A stretch of 64,000 nucleotides of DNA from Mycolicibacterium chitae (GCF_900637205.1 NZ_LR134355.1:1550001-1614000), one strand, 5' to 3'; counted from the stretch's first letter, positions 33,698-47,408 are shown. Made by a program: numbers and translations. Notes: generated by a model from the letters alone, not told the origin.

Positions 33698-36030
33698 CCA
33701 GCCGCAACGGCGACCGCGCGCTGCCGGAGGTCACCATCGACGGCGACGCGCTGGTGCTCGCCTCGGTGACCTCGCCGGCCGAACTCGACCTGCTGACCGA
33801 CTGGTTGCGGGCGCAGCGTGCCGCGCACCCGGGCGCCGACATCGAGGTGATCCAACTGCCGGCCGACGAGCCGCCGCCCGGCGTGATCGCCGAACTCGTC
33901 GAGCAACTCGAGACCGGTGACGACCGCGCGGTGGTCCCGGTGCGGGTGTTCTGGGTGCCCGGCGGCCTGCCGACCCGGGTCAAGATCGTCGGGCTGATCC
34001 AGGGCCGCGACACCTACCGTCCGCCCGAGATGCTGCAGCGGCGCATCCTGCGCCGGGACAAGTCGCGGGCCACCGTCGTCGCCGGCGAACCCGCCAAGGT
34101 CTCCGAACTGCGCCAGCAGTGGCAGGACACCACCGTGGCCGACTCACCGCGCGAGTTCGCCCGGTTCGTGCTGCGGCGCGCGTCGCTGGCCATCGAACGG
34201 ATCGAGTTGCGGCTGCTCGGACCCGAATACAAGTCGCCGCGGCTGGTCAAGCCGGAGATGTTGGCCTCCAGTCGATTTCGGGAGGGCCTGGAACAGATCC
34301 CGGGCGCCACGGTCGAGAAGGCCGGCGAGATGCTCGACGAGTTGGCCACCGGCTGGAGCCGATTCTCCGTGGACCTGATGCCGAACCTGGGCCGGGCCAT
34401 CTTCAGCCGCGGTTTCGATCCCAACATCGACTACGACGCCGACGAGATCGAAACCCTGCGCGGCGCGCTGGAGCGCCACCCCGCGGTGCTGCTGTTCTCG
34501 CACCGCTCCTACCTCGACGGGGCCATCGTGCCGGTGGCCATGCAGGAGAACCGACTCCCGCCGGTGCACACCTTCGCCGGGATCAACCTGTCCTTCGGCT
34601 TCATGGGCCCGCTGATGCGCCGCTCCGGTGTCATCTTCATCCGCCGCAAGCTCGACGACCCGCTGTACAAGTACGTGCTGCGCCAGTTCGTCGGCTACAT
34701 CGTCGAGAAGCGGTTCAACCTCAGCTGGTCCATCGAGGGCACCCGTTCGCGCACCGGAAAGATGCTGCCGCCCAAGCTCGGTCTGCTGGCCTACGTCGCC
34801 GACGCCTACCTCGACGGGCGCAGCGACGACATCCTGCTGCAGCCGGTGTCCATCAGCTTCGATCAGCTGCACGAGACCCGCGAATACGCCGCCTACGCGC
34901 GCGGCGGGGAGAAGACCCCCGAAGGTGTCAGCTGGCTGTACAACTTCATCAAGGCGCAGGGGGAGCGCAACTTCGGCAAGATCTACGTCCGCTTCCCGGC
35001 CGCGGTGTCGATGCGCGAATACCTCTACCTGCCTCCCGGCGAGCCCGAGATGGAGGAGGCGGCCAAACGCCTTGCGCTGCAGAAGATGGCGTTCGAGGTG
35101 GCCTGGCGCATCCTGGATGCCACCCCGATCAACGCCACCGGGCTGGTGTCGGCGCTGCTGCTGGTCACCCGCGGCATCGCGCTGACCCGCGATCAGGTGC
35201 ACCACACGCTGCAGGACTCGCTGGACTACCTCGAACGCAAGGGCACCCCGGTCACCGAATCCACCCGTCGGCTGCGCAGCGCCGACGGGGTGCAGGCGGC
35301 GCTGGACGCGCTGTCCGGGCGCAACCCCGTCACCCGGGTCGACGGCGGACGCGAACCGGTCTGGAAGATCGCCCCCGAGGACGAGCACGAGGCCGCGTTC
35401 TACCGCAACTCGATCATCCACGCCTTCCTGGAGACCTCGATCGCCGAACTGGCGCTGGCCTATGCGGGCCGAGCCGACGGCGACCGGCTCGAAGCGTTCT
35501 GGTCGCAGGTGATGCGACTACGGGACCTGTTGAAGTTCGAGTTCTACTTCGCCGACTCGGCGGCCTTCCGCGCACATATCGCCGAGGAGATGGCCTGGCT
35601 CGACGACTGGGAGACCCGGCTGGCCGACGGGACGGACGTCGAGGCGCTGCTGCACGAGATGCGGCCGCTGATGGCCCACGCCATGCTGCGGCCGTTCATC
35701 GAGGCCTACGAGATCGTCGCCGACGTGCTGCGCGACGCCCCGGCGCAGATCGAGGAGAAGGAACTGACCCAGCGGGCGCTGGGGGTGGGCAGCCAACGGG
35801 CGGCGCAGCGTCTGGTGCGCAGCAACGAGTCGGTGTCGGCGCTGCTGTTCGCCACCGCGCGGCAGGTGGCGGCCGACCAGGGCCTGCTGGAACCCGCCCC
35901 GGATCTGGCCCAGCGGCGCGAGACGTTCCTCACAGAGTTGCGCGGCATCCTCGCCGACATGCACCAGGTGCACATGATTTCTCGGCAGCAGTTCATGGAA
36001 CGCGAGGCCGCCGCCCACCAGACCGTTTAG
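33694..36030 (+). CDS. plsB2: Glycerol-3-phosphate acyltransferase
   Basis: A 778-residue membrane-associated enzyme. Motif I is [13 protein letters not shown] (HxxxxD), then [15 protein letters not shown] (motif II) and [11 protein letters not shown] (motif III). The long C-terminal helical region is typical of PlsB. It makes 1-acyl-glycerol-3-phosphate, the substrate of the PlsC domain encoded just upstream. ATG 33694 overlaps the plsC stop as ATGA. It corresponds to Rv2482c. Confidence 0.93.
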   Translation: MTSRNGDRALPEVTIDGDALVLASVTSPAELDLLTDWLRAQRAAHPGADIEVIQLPADEPPPGVIAELVEQLETGDDRAVVPVRVFWVPGGLPTRVKIVGLIQGRDTYRPPEMLQRRILRRDKSRATVVAGEPAKVSELRQQWQDTTVADSPREFARFVLRRASLAIERIELRLLGPEYKSPRLVKPEMLASSRFREGLEQIPGATVEKAGEMLDELATGWSRFSVDLMPNLGRAIFSRGFDPNIDYDADEIETLRGALERHPAVLLFSHRSYLDGAIVPVAMQENRLPPVHTFAGINLSFGFMGPLMRRSGVIFIRRKLDDPLYKYVLRQFVGYIVEKRFNLSWSIEGTRSRTGKMLPPKLGLLAYVADAYLDGRSDDILLQPVSISFDQLHETREYAAYARGGEKTPEGVSWLYNFIKAQGERNFGKIYVRFPAAVSMREYLYLPPGEPEMEEAAKRLALQKMAFEVAWRILDATPINATGLVSALLLVTRGIALTRDQVHHTLQDSLDYLERKGTPVTESTRRLRSADGVQAALDALSGRNPVTRVDGGREPVWKIAPEDEHEAAFYRNSIIHAFLETSIAELALAYAGRADGDRLEAFWSQVMRLRDLLKFEFYFADSAAFRAHIAEEMAWLDDWETRLADGTDVEALLHEMRPLMAHAMLRPFIEAYEIVADVLRDAPAQIEEKELTQRALGVGSQRAAQRLVRSNESVSALLFATARQVAADQGLLEPAPDLAQRRETFLTELRGILADMHQVHMISRQQFMEREAAAHQTV

Positions 36031-36063
36031 CGTCCGCGTTCGATCTGGTCATACTCTGATGCG

Positions 36064-38067
36064 GTGACCTCCTCAGTTACCGGACAGCGCACCGCGGTGT
36101 GGCCGGTGCTGCTCGGGGTGGGCCTGCTGGCCGGCGGCACGGCCGCCGGGCTGGCCGCGCTGTCGCTCGCCGACGCGCTGACCGCCACCGGCCTGCCCGA
36201 TCCGGGCCCGGTGACCACGCTCGGTCTGCCGTTCGTGCGGGCCGCCGGCGAGATCGCCGCGACCCTGGCCGTCGGGTGCTTCCTGTTCGCGACGTTCTTC
36301 GTCCCGCCGCAAGCCAACGGGGTGCTCGACGTCGGGGGATACCGCGCGCTGCGGACCGGCACCGTCGCCGCCGGCGTGTGGGCGGTGTGCGCGGCGCTGC
36401 TGGTGCCGCTGACGGTGTCCGACGTGTCCGGCCAGCCGATGCTCGACCACCTCAACCTGATGGACGTGTGGTCGGCGGCGAGCCTGATCGACACCGCCGA
36501 CGCGTGGCGCTGGACGGCGTTCCTGGCGGCCGGGGTGACGCTGGCCAGCATTCCCGTGCTGCGCTGGTCGTGGACCCCGGTGCTGTTCTTGGCCTCGCTG
36601 GTGACGCTGATCCCGCTCGGGTTGACCGGGCATTCGGCCGCCGGCGGCTCCCATGACGTGGGCACCAACAGCCTGTTGATCCACCTGGTGGCCGCGGCGC
36701 TGTGGGCCGGTGGACTGTTCGCCCTGCTGGCCCATGCGCTGCGCGGCGGCGAGCACGGCGCGCTGGCCGCCCGGCGGTTCTCCGCGGTGGCGCTGTGGTG
36801 CTTCGTGGCGATGGCCGCCTCAGGTGTGATCAACGCGCTGATCCGGGTGCGCCCCGCCGACCTGATCGACACCACCTACGGCGCGCTCGTCGGCGCAAAA
36901 CTGCTGGCGCTGTGCCTGCTCGGGTTCTTCGGCTGGCGGCAGCGCCGATCCGGTCTGGTGGCGCTGGATGCCGACCCGAACGCGCGCGGGCCGCTGATCC
37001 GGCTGGCGCTGACCGAGGCCGTCATCCTCGGGCTCACCTTCGGGGTGGCGGTGGCGCTGGGCCGCACCCCGCCGCCCCCGCCGCGGGTGCTCAACCCGTC
37101 GATCCCGGAAGTGGAGATCGGCTACAACCTGGACGGCCCGCCGACGCTGGCCCGGGTGCTGTTCGACTGGCGGTTCGACATGATCTTCGGCACCGCGGCG
37201 ATCGTGTTCGCGCTGGTCTACGTGGCCGGGGTGTGGCGGCTGCGCAAGCGCGGCGACGCCTGGCCGACCGGACGACTGGTGGCCTGGCTGTTGGGTTGCG
37301 CGGTGCTGCTGTTCGCCACCTCCTCGGGGCTGGGCCGCTACATGCCGGCGATGTTCAGCATGCACATGGGCGCGCACATGATGATGTCGATGCTGGTGCC
37401 GATCCTGCTGGCCCTCGGCGGACCGGTGACCCTGGCGCTGCGGGCGCTGCCGGTCGCCGGGCGCGGACAACCGCCCGGCATGCGGGAATGGCTGCTGGCC
37501 GCGTTGCACAGCCGGGTATCGAAGTTCTTCACGAACCCGATCATCGCCACGGCGCTGTTCGTCGCCGGTTTCTACGGGCTGTACTTCGGCGGCATCTTCG
37601 ACTCGGCCGCCAGCGACCACGCCGGCCACGTGGCGATGAACTTCCACTTCCTGGCCACCGGCTACCTGTTCTACTGGTGCGTCATCGGCGTCGATCCGAC
37701 GCCGCGACCGATGCAGCCGCTGGCCAAGCTCGCGATGGTCTTCGGGTCGCTGCCGCTGCACGCCTTCTTCGGTGTGGTGCTGATGGGGATGAACACCGTC
37801 CTCGCGGAGCCCTTCTACCGGTCGCTGCAACTGCCGTGGCACACCGATCTTTTGGGCGATCAGAAGCTCGGCGGAGGCATCGCCTGGGCGGCCGGCGAGG
37901 TGCCCCTGGTCATTGTCATGATGGCCTTGTTGATCCAGTGGTCGCGCAGCGACCGGCGCACCGCCAAACGGCTGGACCGCGCCGCCGACCGCGACGACGA
38001 CGCCGACCTGGCCGCCTACAACAACATGCTCGCCGAGTTGGCGCGCCGGGAGAAGCAGGGGCGTTAG
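36064..38067 (+). CDS. CopD/CtaG-type membrane protein (Rv0102 type)
   Basis: A 667-residue polytopic protein. The first half has a CopD-like domain (about 8 helices; copper resistance/uptake) with LTGHSAAGGSHDVGTNS. The second half is a cytochrome c oxidase assembly factor CtaG/caa3-type domain with FSMHMGAHMMMSMLVP, HAGHVAMNFHFLATGYLFY and PLHAFFGVVL, whose conserved His and Met residues can bind copper. GTG start at 36064, 33 bp after plsB2. It probably handles copper for cytochrome oxidase. Confidence 0.86.
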   Translation: MTSSVTGQRTAVWPVLLGVGLLAGGTAAGLAALSLADALTATGLPDPGPVTTLGLPFVRAAGEIAATLAVGCFLFATFFVPPQANGVLDVGGYRALRTGTVAAGVWAVCAALLVPLTVSDVSGQPMLDHLNLMDVWSAASLIDTADAWRWTAFLAAGVTLASIPVLRWSWTPVLFLASLVTLIPLGLTGHSAAGGSHDVGTNSLLIHLVAAALWAGGLFALLAHALRGGEHGALAARRFSAVALWCFVAMAASGVINALIRVRPADLIDTTYGALVGAKLLALCLLGFFGWRQRRSGLVALDADPNARGPLIRLALTEAVILGLTFGVAVALGRTPPPPPRVLNPSIPEVEIGYNLDGPPTLARVLFDWRFDMIFGTAAIVFALVYVAGVWRLRKRGDAWPTGRLVAWLLGCAVLLFATSSGLGRYMPAMFSMHMGAHMMMSMLVPILLALGGPVTLALRALPVAGRGQPPGMREWLLAALHSRVSKFFTNPIIATALFVAGFYGLYFGGIFDSAASDHAGHVAMNFHFLATGYLFYWCVIGVDPTPRPMQPLAKLAMVFGSLPLHAFFGVVLMGMNTVLAEPFYRSLQLPWHTDLLGDQKLGGGIAWAAGEVPLVIVMMALLIQWSRSDRRTAKRLDRAADRDDDADLAAYNNMLAELARREKQGR

Positions 38068-38731
38068 ACCCTGGCCCCGCCCACGGTGTCCTACCGGTGC
38101 GTGAGGAGGCGCTGCCGGTGATCTCGGTCGATCGGCCGGCGTCGATACCGTCGGGTGAGGACTTGTTGGCCGGGGCCTGGAGAATCGATCGGCGATGTGC
38201 TGAGTCGGCGGTGACGGACGGCTGATACCGGCGCTCGGATGGCGGCAGGCTTCCTACTTAAAAGCGCTAGAAAAACTTGGACAACTTGGGCACGGTCGAA
38301 AAACTCTTCGACCTGCACAAACACGCTTACTCGAAAGCACTCGAAAAGTAGAACGGTCTACGGAGCTAGATCAATCTCGCGAGCATCGACGCCGCACGCG
38401 GATCCTTCTTCGACTTTCCATTCCACCTTGGACTCGGCGGCCAGCACGTCGACCACCTCGTTGAGCTCACCCCCCGGTCAGCGCTGGGTGAAGCTCGTCG
38501 TTGAAGGTGCGGATTGTGAACATTGCTCTCTCACAGTCATTGTCGAGCAGCGGCAGGGCGCGTAGGAGTCCGGCGCAGTTGTTGTCGACGATGATGGCGC
38601 GGCAACCAACACGATCTGGCCACTGTGGTGACCGGGGGAGTTGCGCCGTTGCGGCCCAGTGATGGTGCCGGAGACCACGATCTGCCCGGAGAAGGTCAAT
38701 CACCTTGTAGCGCAGGTGGTTACGGGCCGTG
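38068..38731. other. 664-bp degenerate intergenic tract with gene remnants
   Basis: No intact gene is seen. The first 150 bp contain a frame from GTG near 38099 to TGA 38225 that looks coding by codon use but leads nowhere. From about 38240 to 38400 the GC content falls sharply. There the frame GTVEKLFDLHKHAYSKALEK-stop (38289-38351) has GC-rich third positions and may be the end of a lost gene, joined by a frameshift to LKALEKLGQLG upstream. GGTCGAA/TTCGACC (38294-38313) forms a hairpin. On the other strand lies a frameshifted pseudogene. The tract follows a DUF222/HNH gene, a type often found beside rearranged DNA. Confidence 0.6.
38358..38699 (-). pseudogene. Frameshifted remnant of an unknown gene
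   Basis: Three consecutive minus-strand segments in different frames each show coding-like GC-rich third positions and join smoothly: TFSGQIVVSGTITGPQRRNS..., then AIIVDNNCAGLLRALPLLDN and FTIRTFNDELHPALTG, then ELNEVVDVLAAESKVEWKVE ending ACGVDAREIDLAP and TAG at 38358-38360. The second break lies in a run of six G (near 38474); one base fewer would restore the frame. The first break is near 38607. About 112 codons in total. No family recognised; it follows the DUF222/HNH gene on the same strand. Confidence 0.55.
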
Positions 38732-39982
38732 CTAGTTGGTGTTCGGTGGTGGTTGGGGTTGGAAGGGGTCGTACCACCACCATTGGGCGCGTTCGCCGGT
38801 GGGCCCGGGACACGGTGGTACGTCTGGTGGTGGGTTTTGGGGTGGTCGGGCCAGGGCGCCGGGGTGTAAGGGTTGGCCGTCGGGGTTGGTGACGACGAGT
38901 TGGTGGGCGGGTCCGGTGAGGGTGATCAGGCCTTGGTGGTGGGCGCGGTGGTGGTAGGGGCAGACCAGCACGAGGTTGTCGAGTTCGGTGGGGCCGCCGT
39001 GTTCCCAGTGGATGAGGTGGTGGGCGTGCAGGCCGCGGGTGGCTGCGCAGCCGGGCACGACGCAGTGTTGGTCGCGGTGTTCCAGGGCGCGGCGTAGGCG
39101 GCGGCCGATGGTGCGGGTGGTCCGGCCGGCGCCGATCGGGGTGCCGTCGCGTTCGAACCAGGCTTCGGCGGTGGCGTCGCAGGTGAGGTATTGGCGGTCG
39201 GTGTCGGTGAGCAGGGGGCCGAGGTGCAGGTCGGCGAGGCGGGCTTCGAGGTCGAGGTGGACGACGAGGGTGGTGCGTTGGCCGTGGGGGCGGCGGGTGG
39301 CTTCGGCGTCCCAGCTGTCTTCGACCAGGCGTGTGAAGGCGTCGAGTTGGGTCGGCATCGGGGGTCGCAGCTCAGCCGCGCCGGCGCCGTCAGCGTCGTG
39401 GTCGCGTTTCCAGTCGGTGATCAGGGCGTCGTGGTGGGATTGCAGGGCGGCGTCGAAGGTGGCTGCGGCTAGCGGTGAGAGGCGCAGGCGATAGTCGACG
39501 TGGTTGCCGCGGTCGGTTCTGGTGATCGCCGGCGGCGCCGACTGAGGTTCGGGTTCGGGGCGTGGTGCGAGTTTGATGGCGGTGCGGAGTTGGCTGACGG
39601 TGGCGTAGGGGGCCAGTTGGGCGTAGTGGGCGTCGGAGCCGTCGGCGGCGCGTTCGGCGATGACGCCGACTTGGTCTAGGGACAGGCGGCCGTCGCGTAG
39701 GTATTGGGTGCATTGGGGGAATTCGTCGCGGCGGTGTGCCACTGCGGCGAGGGTTTGGGCGTTGTTGGGGGTGAGGCCGGTTTTCCAGGCGATCAGGGCG
39801 GGTAGGGAGCGGGCGCCGGTGTTGCCGCAGAGGCCGTCGTGGTCGATTTCGGCGATGATGTCGACGATGCGTCCGTCGATGGCGTTGCGTTGTCCGGTCA
39901 GCTCCGCCAGCTCGTCGAAGAGCACCTCGATGCGCGCGTCGCCGTGCATTTCGGCGGGGGCCGCAGGCGCGATCGAGGACAT
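38732..39982 (-). CDS. DUF222 / HNH endonuclease domain protein (13E12 repeat family)
   Basis: A 416-residue protein: an N-terminal DUF222 region (about residues 20-300, helical) and a C-terminal HNH domain with HCVVPGCAATRGLHAHHLIHWEHGGPTELDNLVLVCPYHHRAHH, quoted in parts: CVVPGC, HAHHLIHW, CPYHHRAHH. The C-terminus is Pro-rich with WWWYDPF. The family is multicopy in mycobacteria, and REP13E12 copies serve as phiRv1 integration sites. Nuclease activity is inferred from the domain. Confidence 0.9.
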   Translation of the reverse strand: MSSIAPAAPAEMHGDARIEVLFDELAELTGQRNAIDGRIVDIIAEIDHDGLCGNTGARSLPALIAWKTGLTPNNAQTLAAVAHRRDEFPQCTQYLRDGRLSLDQVGVIAERAADGSDAHYAQLAPYATVSQLRTAIKLAPRPEPEPQSAPPAITRTDRGNHVDYRLRLSPLAAATFDAALQSHHDALITDWKRDHDADGAGAAELRPPMPTQLDAFTRLVEDSWDAEATRRPHGQRTTLVVHLDLEARLADLHLGPLLTDTDRQYLTCDATAEAWFERDGTPIGAGRTTRTIGRRLRRALEHRDQHCVVPGCAATRGLHAHHLIHWEHGGPTELDNLVLVCPYHHRAHHQGLITLTGPAHQLVVTNPDGQPLHPGALARPPQNPPPDVPPCPGPTGERAQWWWYDPFQPQPPPNTN

Positions 39983-40170
39983 GACAGCAGCATCGCCACG
40001 GCGTCTGACACATGCGCCCGCTGTGGCGTCCGATTAGCCCGTCTATTCACAGTCTCGACTCCATCCACAACCCGGTCGGGAGCCCTCACCGTTGTCGGCC
40101 GGACCGTCGGTCCCGGCGGGCTGACTGGCAATCGCACAAGCCAGTGCATCCCGCATCGAAAGGACCGAAC

Positions 40171-40623
40171 ATGTTCGACACCTCCTTGACCGTCATCGGC
40201 CGACTCGTGAATGCTCCCGTCCTGCGCCGGGTCGGTGACGCCCAAGTGGCCAACTTCCGGCTGGCCAGCAACTCCCGGCGGCGCACCCCCGACGGCACCT
40301 GGGAGCAGGGCAACTCGTTGTTCCTGAACGTGAGCTGCTGGGGCAACCTCGGCATCGGCGTCGCCGCCAGCCTGGCCAAGGGTGACGCGGTGGTGGTCAC
40401 CGGGTTCGTCTACACCAGCGAGTACGACGATCGCGACGGCAACCGCCGCTCCTCGCTGGAGATGCGCGCCCATGCCGTCGGACCCGACCTGGCGTACTAC
40501 GTCGTCAAGGTGGGCCGGGTGGTCGACAACGAACAACCCGATGCCGAGGTCTATCAGGACGAGCGGTTGTCGGATGCCGCGGCCGTCGATCTCCTCGACG
40601 AGCCCGAGCCGCTGCCCGTCTGA
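40171..40623 (+). CDS. ssbB: Single-stranded DNA-binding protein, second paralogue
   Basis: A 150-residue OB-fold protein: LTVIGRLVNAPVLRRVGD, ANFRLASNSR, LFLNVSCWG and GDAVVVTGFVYTSEYDDRDG match SSB strands. It lacks the acidic DDDIPF-type tail of the main SSB, ending EPLPV. It therefore resembles SsbB (Rv2478c). ATG 40171 has GAAAGGA seven bases upstream. It is followed by ettA after 171 bp. Confidence 0.86.
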   Translation: MFDTSLTVIGRLVNAPVLRRVGDAQVANFRLASNSRRRTPDGTWEQGNSLFLNVSCWGNLGIGVAASLAKGDAVVVTGFVYTSEYDDRDGNRRSSLEMRAHAVGPDLAYYVVKVGRVVDNEQPDAEVYQDERLSDAAAVDLLDEPEPLPV

Positions 40624-40794
40624 GGCCGCGACCGGCGGTTATCTCGCATTACTGCCGCACGGCCGGGTTGAATGGTCGCGCTCCTCCACGGGGCTCGTCC
40701 CTCGCCCCGCTGCGTCGCCCGCCTAGGATGGTCAGAAGCGTTGCCTAGAGCAACCCCCGAAACTCCTGCAAGACCAGAAAGGCGACACTGCGGC

Positions 40795-42468
<1,674 letters not shown>

Positions 42469-42548
42469 TCTGACGGCGGCGTGCCGGTGAGCCGCATCAG
42501 CGGTGACTCCAACGGCGGAGCGGCACGGCGCTGAGTCAGGAGTGTCGC

Positions 42549-45500
42549 ATGACGGTGAATCAGCCCAAGGCCCACGCGGCCACCCCGCACGACCGCCCGG
42601 GAGCTGATTCGCCCAGTCCGACACCGCCGCCGTCCGAGGCGGCGGCGACGGTGCGGGCGGCGCTGCAGGAGACCTACCGGGGCCCGCACGGCGACGCCCC
42701 GCAGACCGACCGCGGCGACATCGTCGACGACGCCGCGCTGGCGGCTCAGCTGGAGCTGGGCCGCCGGCGGGAGCGCGGCGAGACCAAGGTGGCCTACCTG
42801 CCGGGGCCCGACTCCGCGCTGCTGATCGTCACCGACCAGTCCGCGATGCTGATGGATTCGGTGACCGTGCTGATGCACCGGGTCGGGCTCGCCTACACCG
42901 CGATCATGAATCCCACGCTGCGGGTACGCCGCGACGACACCGGCGAGTTGCGCGCACTCGAACCCGTCACCGACGCCGCCGACACCGCCGACGACAACAC
43001 CGACGACAACGAGACCTGGATCCACATCCAGCTCGCCCCGACCGCCGACCGGCGCACCGTCGCGAAGGTCGAAGACCTGATCCCCAACGTGCTCAGCGAC
43101 AGCCGCCAGGTGGCCCGCGACTCCGCGGCCATGGCCACCGAACTGCGGCAACTGGCCGAACACCTCGACGGCGACGCCGCGGATGACGCCGGGGCCGAAC
43201 GCCGCGACGTCGCCGAATGGCTGCGGTGGCTGCTCGACGGGCACTTCGTCCTGCTGGGCTACCAGCGCTGCCCGGTCAGCGACGGGCGGGCCACCGTCGA
43301 GGAATCCAGCCGGCTCGGCGTGCTGCGCTGGCGTGAAGAGGTCCTGCCGGAGCTCACCGGCAACGGCGAGACGCTGGTGCTCGCGCAGGCGACCGCGCCC
43401 AGCTACCTGCGCTACGGCGCCTACCCGTACGTGGTGGTGGTGCGCGACCGCGGCGGCTCCACCACCGTCGAGCACCGCTTCGTCGGGCTGTTCACCATCG
43501 CCGCCATGAACGACAACGTGCTCGACATCCCGCTGATCTCCCGGCGGGTCCAGGAGGCGCTGCGGCTGGCCGGTCAGGACCCCAGCCGGCCCGGACAACT
43601 GCTGCTCGACATCATCCAGACCGTGCCGCGCTCGGAACTGTTCGCGCTGTCGGCCCAAGAGCTGCTCGACATGGCGATGACGGTGATCGACCTCGGATCC
43701 CGGCGCCGCACACTGCTGTTCGCCCGCGCCGACCAGCTCGGGCATTTCGTCTCCAGCCTGGTGTACCTGCCGCGCGACCGCTACACCACCGCCGTGCGCC
43801 TCGAGATGCAGGATATCCTGGTCCGCGAGTTCGGTGGCACCGGCATCGAATACTCCGCGCGGGTCAGCGAATCACCCTGGGCGCTGGTGCATTTCACCGT
43901 CAAGCTGCCGCAGGGTACCCGGCCCCGGGACGTCGACGTCTCCCCGGAGAACAAGACCCGCATCCAGGGCTTGCTGACCCAGGCGGCGCGCACCTGGGGG
44001 GACCGCTTCCTGGGTGCGGCCGTCGGCGACGCCATCGACCAGAGCACCGCCGAGCATTACGCCACCGCGCTGCCCGAGTCCTACCGCCAGGCCGTCAGCC
44101 CGGTCGACGCGCTGGCCGACATCGGCATCATCGAAGGCCTGGCCGACGGTGGCGTGCAGCTGATCTTCGCCGGTGACACCGAAACCCGGATCCACCGGCT
44201 GACCTGGTATCTGGGCGGCCGTTCGGCGTCGCTGTCCGAACTGCTGCCCATGCTGCAGTCCATGGGCGTGGTCGTCCTCGACGAGCGGCCGTTCTCGGTA
44301 ACCCGCCCCGACGGGCTGCAGGTGTGGATCTATCAGTTCCGCATCTCGCCGCACCCCACCGTCCCGCCCGCCGAGGCCGACGAGATCGACGACGTCGCAC
44401 AGCGCTTCGCCGACACGGTGACCGCGATCTGGAAGGGCTCAGTCGAGATCGACCGGTTCAACGAGCTGGTGCTGCGCGCGGGGCTGACCTGGCAGCAGGT
44501 GGTCGTCCTCCGCAGCTACGCAAAGTACCTGCGGCAGGCGGGTTTTCCCTATAGCCAGGCGCACATCGAGTCGGTGATGAACGACAACGCGCACACCGCG
44601 CGGTCGCTGATCGAACTCTACGAGGCGGTCTTCGATCCCGCCCTGGGCGAAAGTGCGGCCGAAAGCGGTCGTTCGCAGGCCGCGCAGGCCGCGGCCGCGG
44701 CGGTGGCCGCCGACATCGATGCCCTGGTCAGCCTGGACACCGACCGGGTGCTGCGCGCCTTCGCCTCGCTGATCCAGGCGACGCTGCGCACCAACTACTT
44801 CGTCACCGCCGACGGCTCGGCGCGCGGCCAGGGGGTGCTGGCCACCAAGCTCAACCCCGGGCTGATCGACGAATTGCCGTTGCCGCGGCCCAAATTCGAG
44901 ATCTTCGTCTACTCGCCGCGCGTCGAGGGTGTGCACCTGCGGTTCGGCGCGGTCGCGCGCGGCGGTCTGCGGTGGTCGGATCGCCGCGAGGACTTCCGCA
45001 CCGAGGTGCTGGGCCTGGTGAAAGCGCAGGCGGTCAAGAACGCCGTCATCGTCCCGGTGGGCGCCAAGGGCGGCTTCGTCGTCAAGCAGCCGGCGCTGCC
45101 CACCGGCGACGCGGCCGCCGACCGCGAGGCCACCCGCGCCGAGGGCGTCGCCTGCTACCGGTTGTTCATCGGCGGCCTGCTGGACCTGACCGACAACGTC
45201 GACACCACCAGCGGCGCGGTGCTCCCGCCCCCGCAGGTGGTGCGCCGCGACGGCGACGACGCCTACCTGGTGGTCGCCGCCGACAAGGGCACCGCGACGT
45301 TCTCCGATATCGCCAACGAGGTCGCCGGATCCTATGGCTTCTGGCTCGGTGACGCGTTCGCCTCCGGCGGTTCGGTCGGCTACGACCACAAGGCGATGGG
45401 CATCACGGCCAAGGGGGCGTGGGAGAGCGTCAAGCGGCACTTCCGGGAACTCGGCGTCGACACCCAGGCCCAGGACTTCACCGTCGTCGGCATCGGCGAC

Positions 45501-47408
45501 ATGAGCGGCGACGTGTTCGGCAACGGCATGCTGCTCTCGCCGCACATCCGGCTGGTGGCCGCGTTCAACCACCTGCACATCTTCGTCGACCCGCAACCGG
45601 ATGCGGCCCGGTCCTGGGAGGAGCGCAAGCGACTGTTCGAGCTGCCGCGGTCCACTTGGGACGACTACGACAAGTCGCTGATCTCCGCCGGGGGCGGCGT
45701 CTTCAGCCGGCAGCAGAAGTCGATCCCGATCAGCGCGGAAATCCGCACCGCCCTGGGCCTTTCCGACGACGTCACCGAGATGACGCCGCCGGCTCTGGTC
45801 AAGGCCGTCCTCAAGGCGCCGGTGGACCTGCTGTGGAACGGCGGGATCGGCACCTACATCAAGGCCGAGGCCGAATCCGACGCCGAGGTCGGCGACCGCA
45901 CCAACGACCCGCTACGGGTCAACGCAAATCAGGTGCGCGCCAAGGTGATCGGCGAGGGCGGCAACCTGGGTGTGACGCCACGCGGGCGGGTGGAGTTCGA
46001 CCTGTGCGGGGGCCGGATCAACACCGACGCCCTGGACAACTCGGCCGGCGTGGACTGCTCGGATCACGAGGTGAACATCAAGATCCTGGTCGACTCGCTG
46101 GTCACCCAGGACAAGGTGCGCCCGGACCAGCGCTCGGAACTGTTGGAATCGATGACCGACGAGGTCGGGGCGCTGGTGCTCGCGGACAACGCCGCCCAGA
46201 ACGACCTGATGGGCACCAGCCGCACCAACGCCGCCAGCCTGCTCAACGTGCACGCCCGCCAGATCAAGGAACTCGAGGACACCGCCGGACTCAACCGTGA
46301 ACTCGAGGTGCTACCGGCCGACAAGGAGATCCACCGCCGCACCGAGGCCGGGATGGGCTTGACCTCACCGGAACTCGCGACGTTGATGGCGCACGTGAAA
46401 CTGGCGCTCAAGGACCAGGTCCTGGCCTGCGAGCTGCCCGATCAGGACGTGTTCGCCGCGCGGTTGCCGGCCTACTTCCCGGCGCAACTGCGGGACCGCT
46501 TCGTCCCGGAGATCCGGCACCATCAACTGCGCCGCGAGATCGTCACGACCATGCTGGTCAACGACGTCGTCGACACCGCCGGCATCAGCTTCGCCTACCG
46601 GGTCACCGAGGACACCGGCGTCAGCTACGTCGACGCGGTGCGCAGCTACGTCGCCACCGACGCCATCTTCGGGATCGGTGACACGTGGCGGCGTATCCGT
46701 TCCACTGCGCTGGAAACCCGGATGCCCGTGGAGGTTTCCGACCGGATGACGCTGGACCTGCGGCGGCTCATCGACCGGTCGTGCCGGTGGTTGCTCAACA
46801 ACCGGCCGCAACCGCTCGCCGTCGGCGCCGAGATCAACCGGTTCGGCGCCAAGGTGGCCGCGTTGCGCCCGCAGATGCCCAAGTGGCTGCGCGGGGACGA
46901 CCGCGCGATCGTGGCCAAGGAGGCCGGCGAGTTCACCGATCAGGGCGCCCCCGAGGACCTGGCCTACCTGGTGGCCACCGGGCTCTACCAGTACAGCCTG
47001 CTCGACATCATCGACGTGGCCGACATCGCCGACCGCGACGAGGCCGAGGTGGCCGACACCTACTTCGCGTTGATGGACGCGCTCGGTGCCGACGGTCTGC
47101 TGACGGCGGTGTCGGGGCTGGCGCGCGATGACCGGTGGCACGCGTTGGCGCGCTTGGCGATTCGTGACGACCTCTACAGCTCGTTGCGGCTGCTGACGCT
47201 GGACGTGCTGGCCGTCGGGGAACCGGAGGAAACCGGCGAGGAGAAGATCGCCGAGTGGCAGCAGACCAATGCGTCGCGGCTGGAGCGGGCCCGTCGTACC
47301 CTGACCGAGCTGCGTGCCCACGAGTCGCACGACCTGGCGACCCTGTCGGTGGCCGCGCGCCAGATCCGTAATATGACCCGAGCAAGTGGAACAGGAGCTT
47401 CCGGATAA
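42549..47408 (+). CDS. gdh: NAD-dependent glutamate dehydrogenase, large (about 180 kDa) class
   Basis: A 1619-residue protein. The N-terminal half holds ACT-like regulatory modules. The catalytic core has [33 protein letters not shown] and [17 protein letters not shown] (nucleotide binding). A helical C-terminal domain follows. It interconverts glutamate and 2-oxoglutarate with NAD in the cytosol. In mycobacteria this enzyme (Rv2476c) is controlled by the FHA protein GarA. The stop TAA overlaps the ATG of the thioesterase. Confidence 0.95.
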   Translation: MTVNQPKAHAATPHDRPGADSPSPTPPPSEAAATVRAALQETYRGPHGDAPQTDRGDIVDDAALAAQLELGRRRERGETKVAYLPGPDSALLIVTDQSAMLMDSVTVLMHRVGLAYTAIMNPTLRVRRDDTGELRALEPVTDAADTADDNTDDNETWIHIQLAPTADRRTVAKVEDLIPNVLSDSRQVARDSAAMATELRQLAEHLDGDAADDAGAERRDVAEWLRWLLDGHFVLLGYQRCPVSDGRATVEESSRLGVLRWREEVLPELTGNGETLVLAQATAPSYLRYGAYPYVVVVRDRGGSTTVEHRFVGLFTIAAMNDNVLDIPLISRRVQEALRLAGQDPSRPGQLLLDIIQTVPRSELFALSAQELLDMAMTVIDLGSRRRTLLFARADQLGHFVSSLVYLPRDRYTTAVRLEMQDILVREFGGTGIEYSARVSESPWALVHFTVKLPQGTRPRDVDVSPENKTRIQGLLTQAARTWGDRFLGAAVGDAIDQSTAEHYATALPESYRQAVSPVDALADIGIIEGLADGGVQLIFAGDTETRIHRLTWYLGGRSASLSELLPMLQSMGVVVLDERPFSVTRPDGLQVWIYQFRISPHPTVPPAEADEIDDVAQRFADTVTAIWKGSVEIDRFNELVLRAGLTWQQVVVLRSYAKYLRQAGFPYSQAHIESVMNDNAHTARSLIELYEAVFDPALGESAAESGRSQAAQAAAAAVAADIDALVSLDTDRVLRAFASLIQATLRTNYFVTADGSARGQGVLATKLNPGLIDELPLPRPKFEIFVYSPRVEGVHLRFGAVARGGLRWSDRREDFRTEVLGLVKAQAVKNAVIVPVGAKGGFVVKQPALPTGDAAADREATRAEGVACYRLFIGGLLDLTDNVDTTSGAVLPPPQVVRRDGDDAYLVVAADKGTATFSDIANEVAGSYGFWLGDAFASGGSVGYDHKAMGITAKGAWESVKRHFRELGVDTQAQDFTVVGIGDMSGDVFGNGMLLSPHIRLVAAFNHLHIFVDPQPDAARSWEERKRLFELPRSTWDDYDKSLISAGGGVFSRQQKSIPISAEIRTALGLSDDVTEMTPPALVKAVLKAPVDLLWNGGIGTYIKAEAESDAEVGDRTNDPLRVNANQVRAKVIGEGGNLGVTPRGRVEFDLCGGRINTDALDNSAGVDCSDHEVNIKILVDSLVTQDKVRPDQRSELLESMTDEVGALVLADNAAQNDLMGTSRTNAASLLNVHARQIKELEDTAGLNRELEVLPADKEIHRRTEAGMGLTSPELATLMAHVKLALKDQVLACELPDQDVFAARLPAYFPAQLRDRFVPEIRHHQLRREIVTTMLVNDVVDTAGISFAYRVTEDTGVSYVDAVRSYVATDAIFGIGDTWRRIRSTALETRMPVEVSDRMTLDLRRLIDRSCRWLLNNRPQPLAVGAEINRFGAKVAALRPQMPKWLRGDDRAIVAKEAGEFTDQGAPEDLAYLVATGLYQYSLLDIIDVADIADRDEAEVADTYFALMDALGADGLLTAVSGLARDDRWHALARLAIRDDLYSSLRLLTLDVLAVGEPEETGEEKIAEWQQTNASRLERARRTLTELRAHESHDLATLSVAARQIRNMTRASGTGASG

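Noticed and set aside
38239..38565. 108-codon plus-strand gene in the degenerate tract
   Set aside because: Ser/Thr/Arg-rich translation with poor third-position bias; not coherent with either flank.
38467..38703. Intact 78-residue gene on the minus strand
   Set aside because: No ribosome-binding site, and codon use indicates that the coding frame changes within it and continues past its stop; treated as part of a pseudogene.
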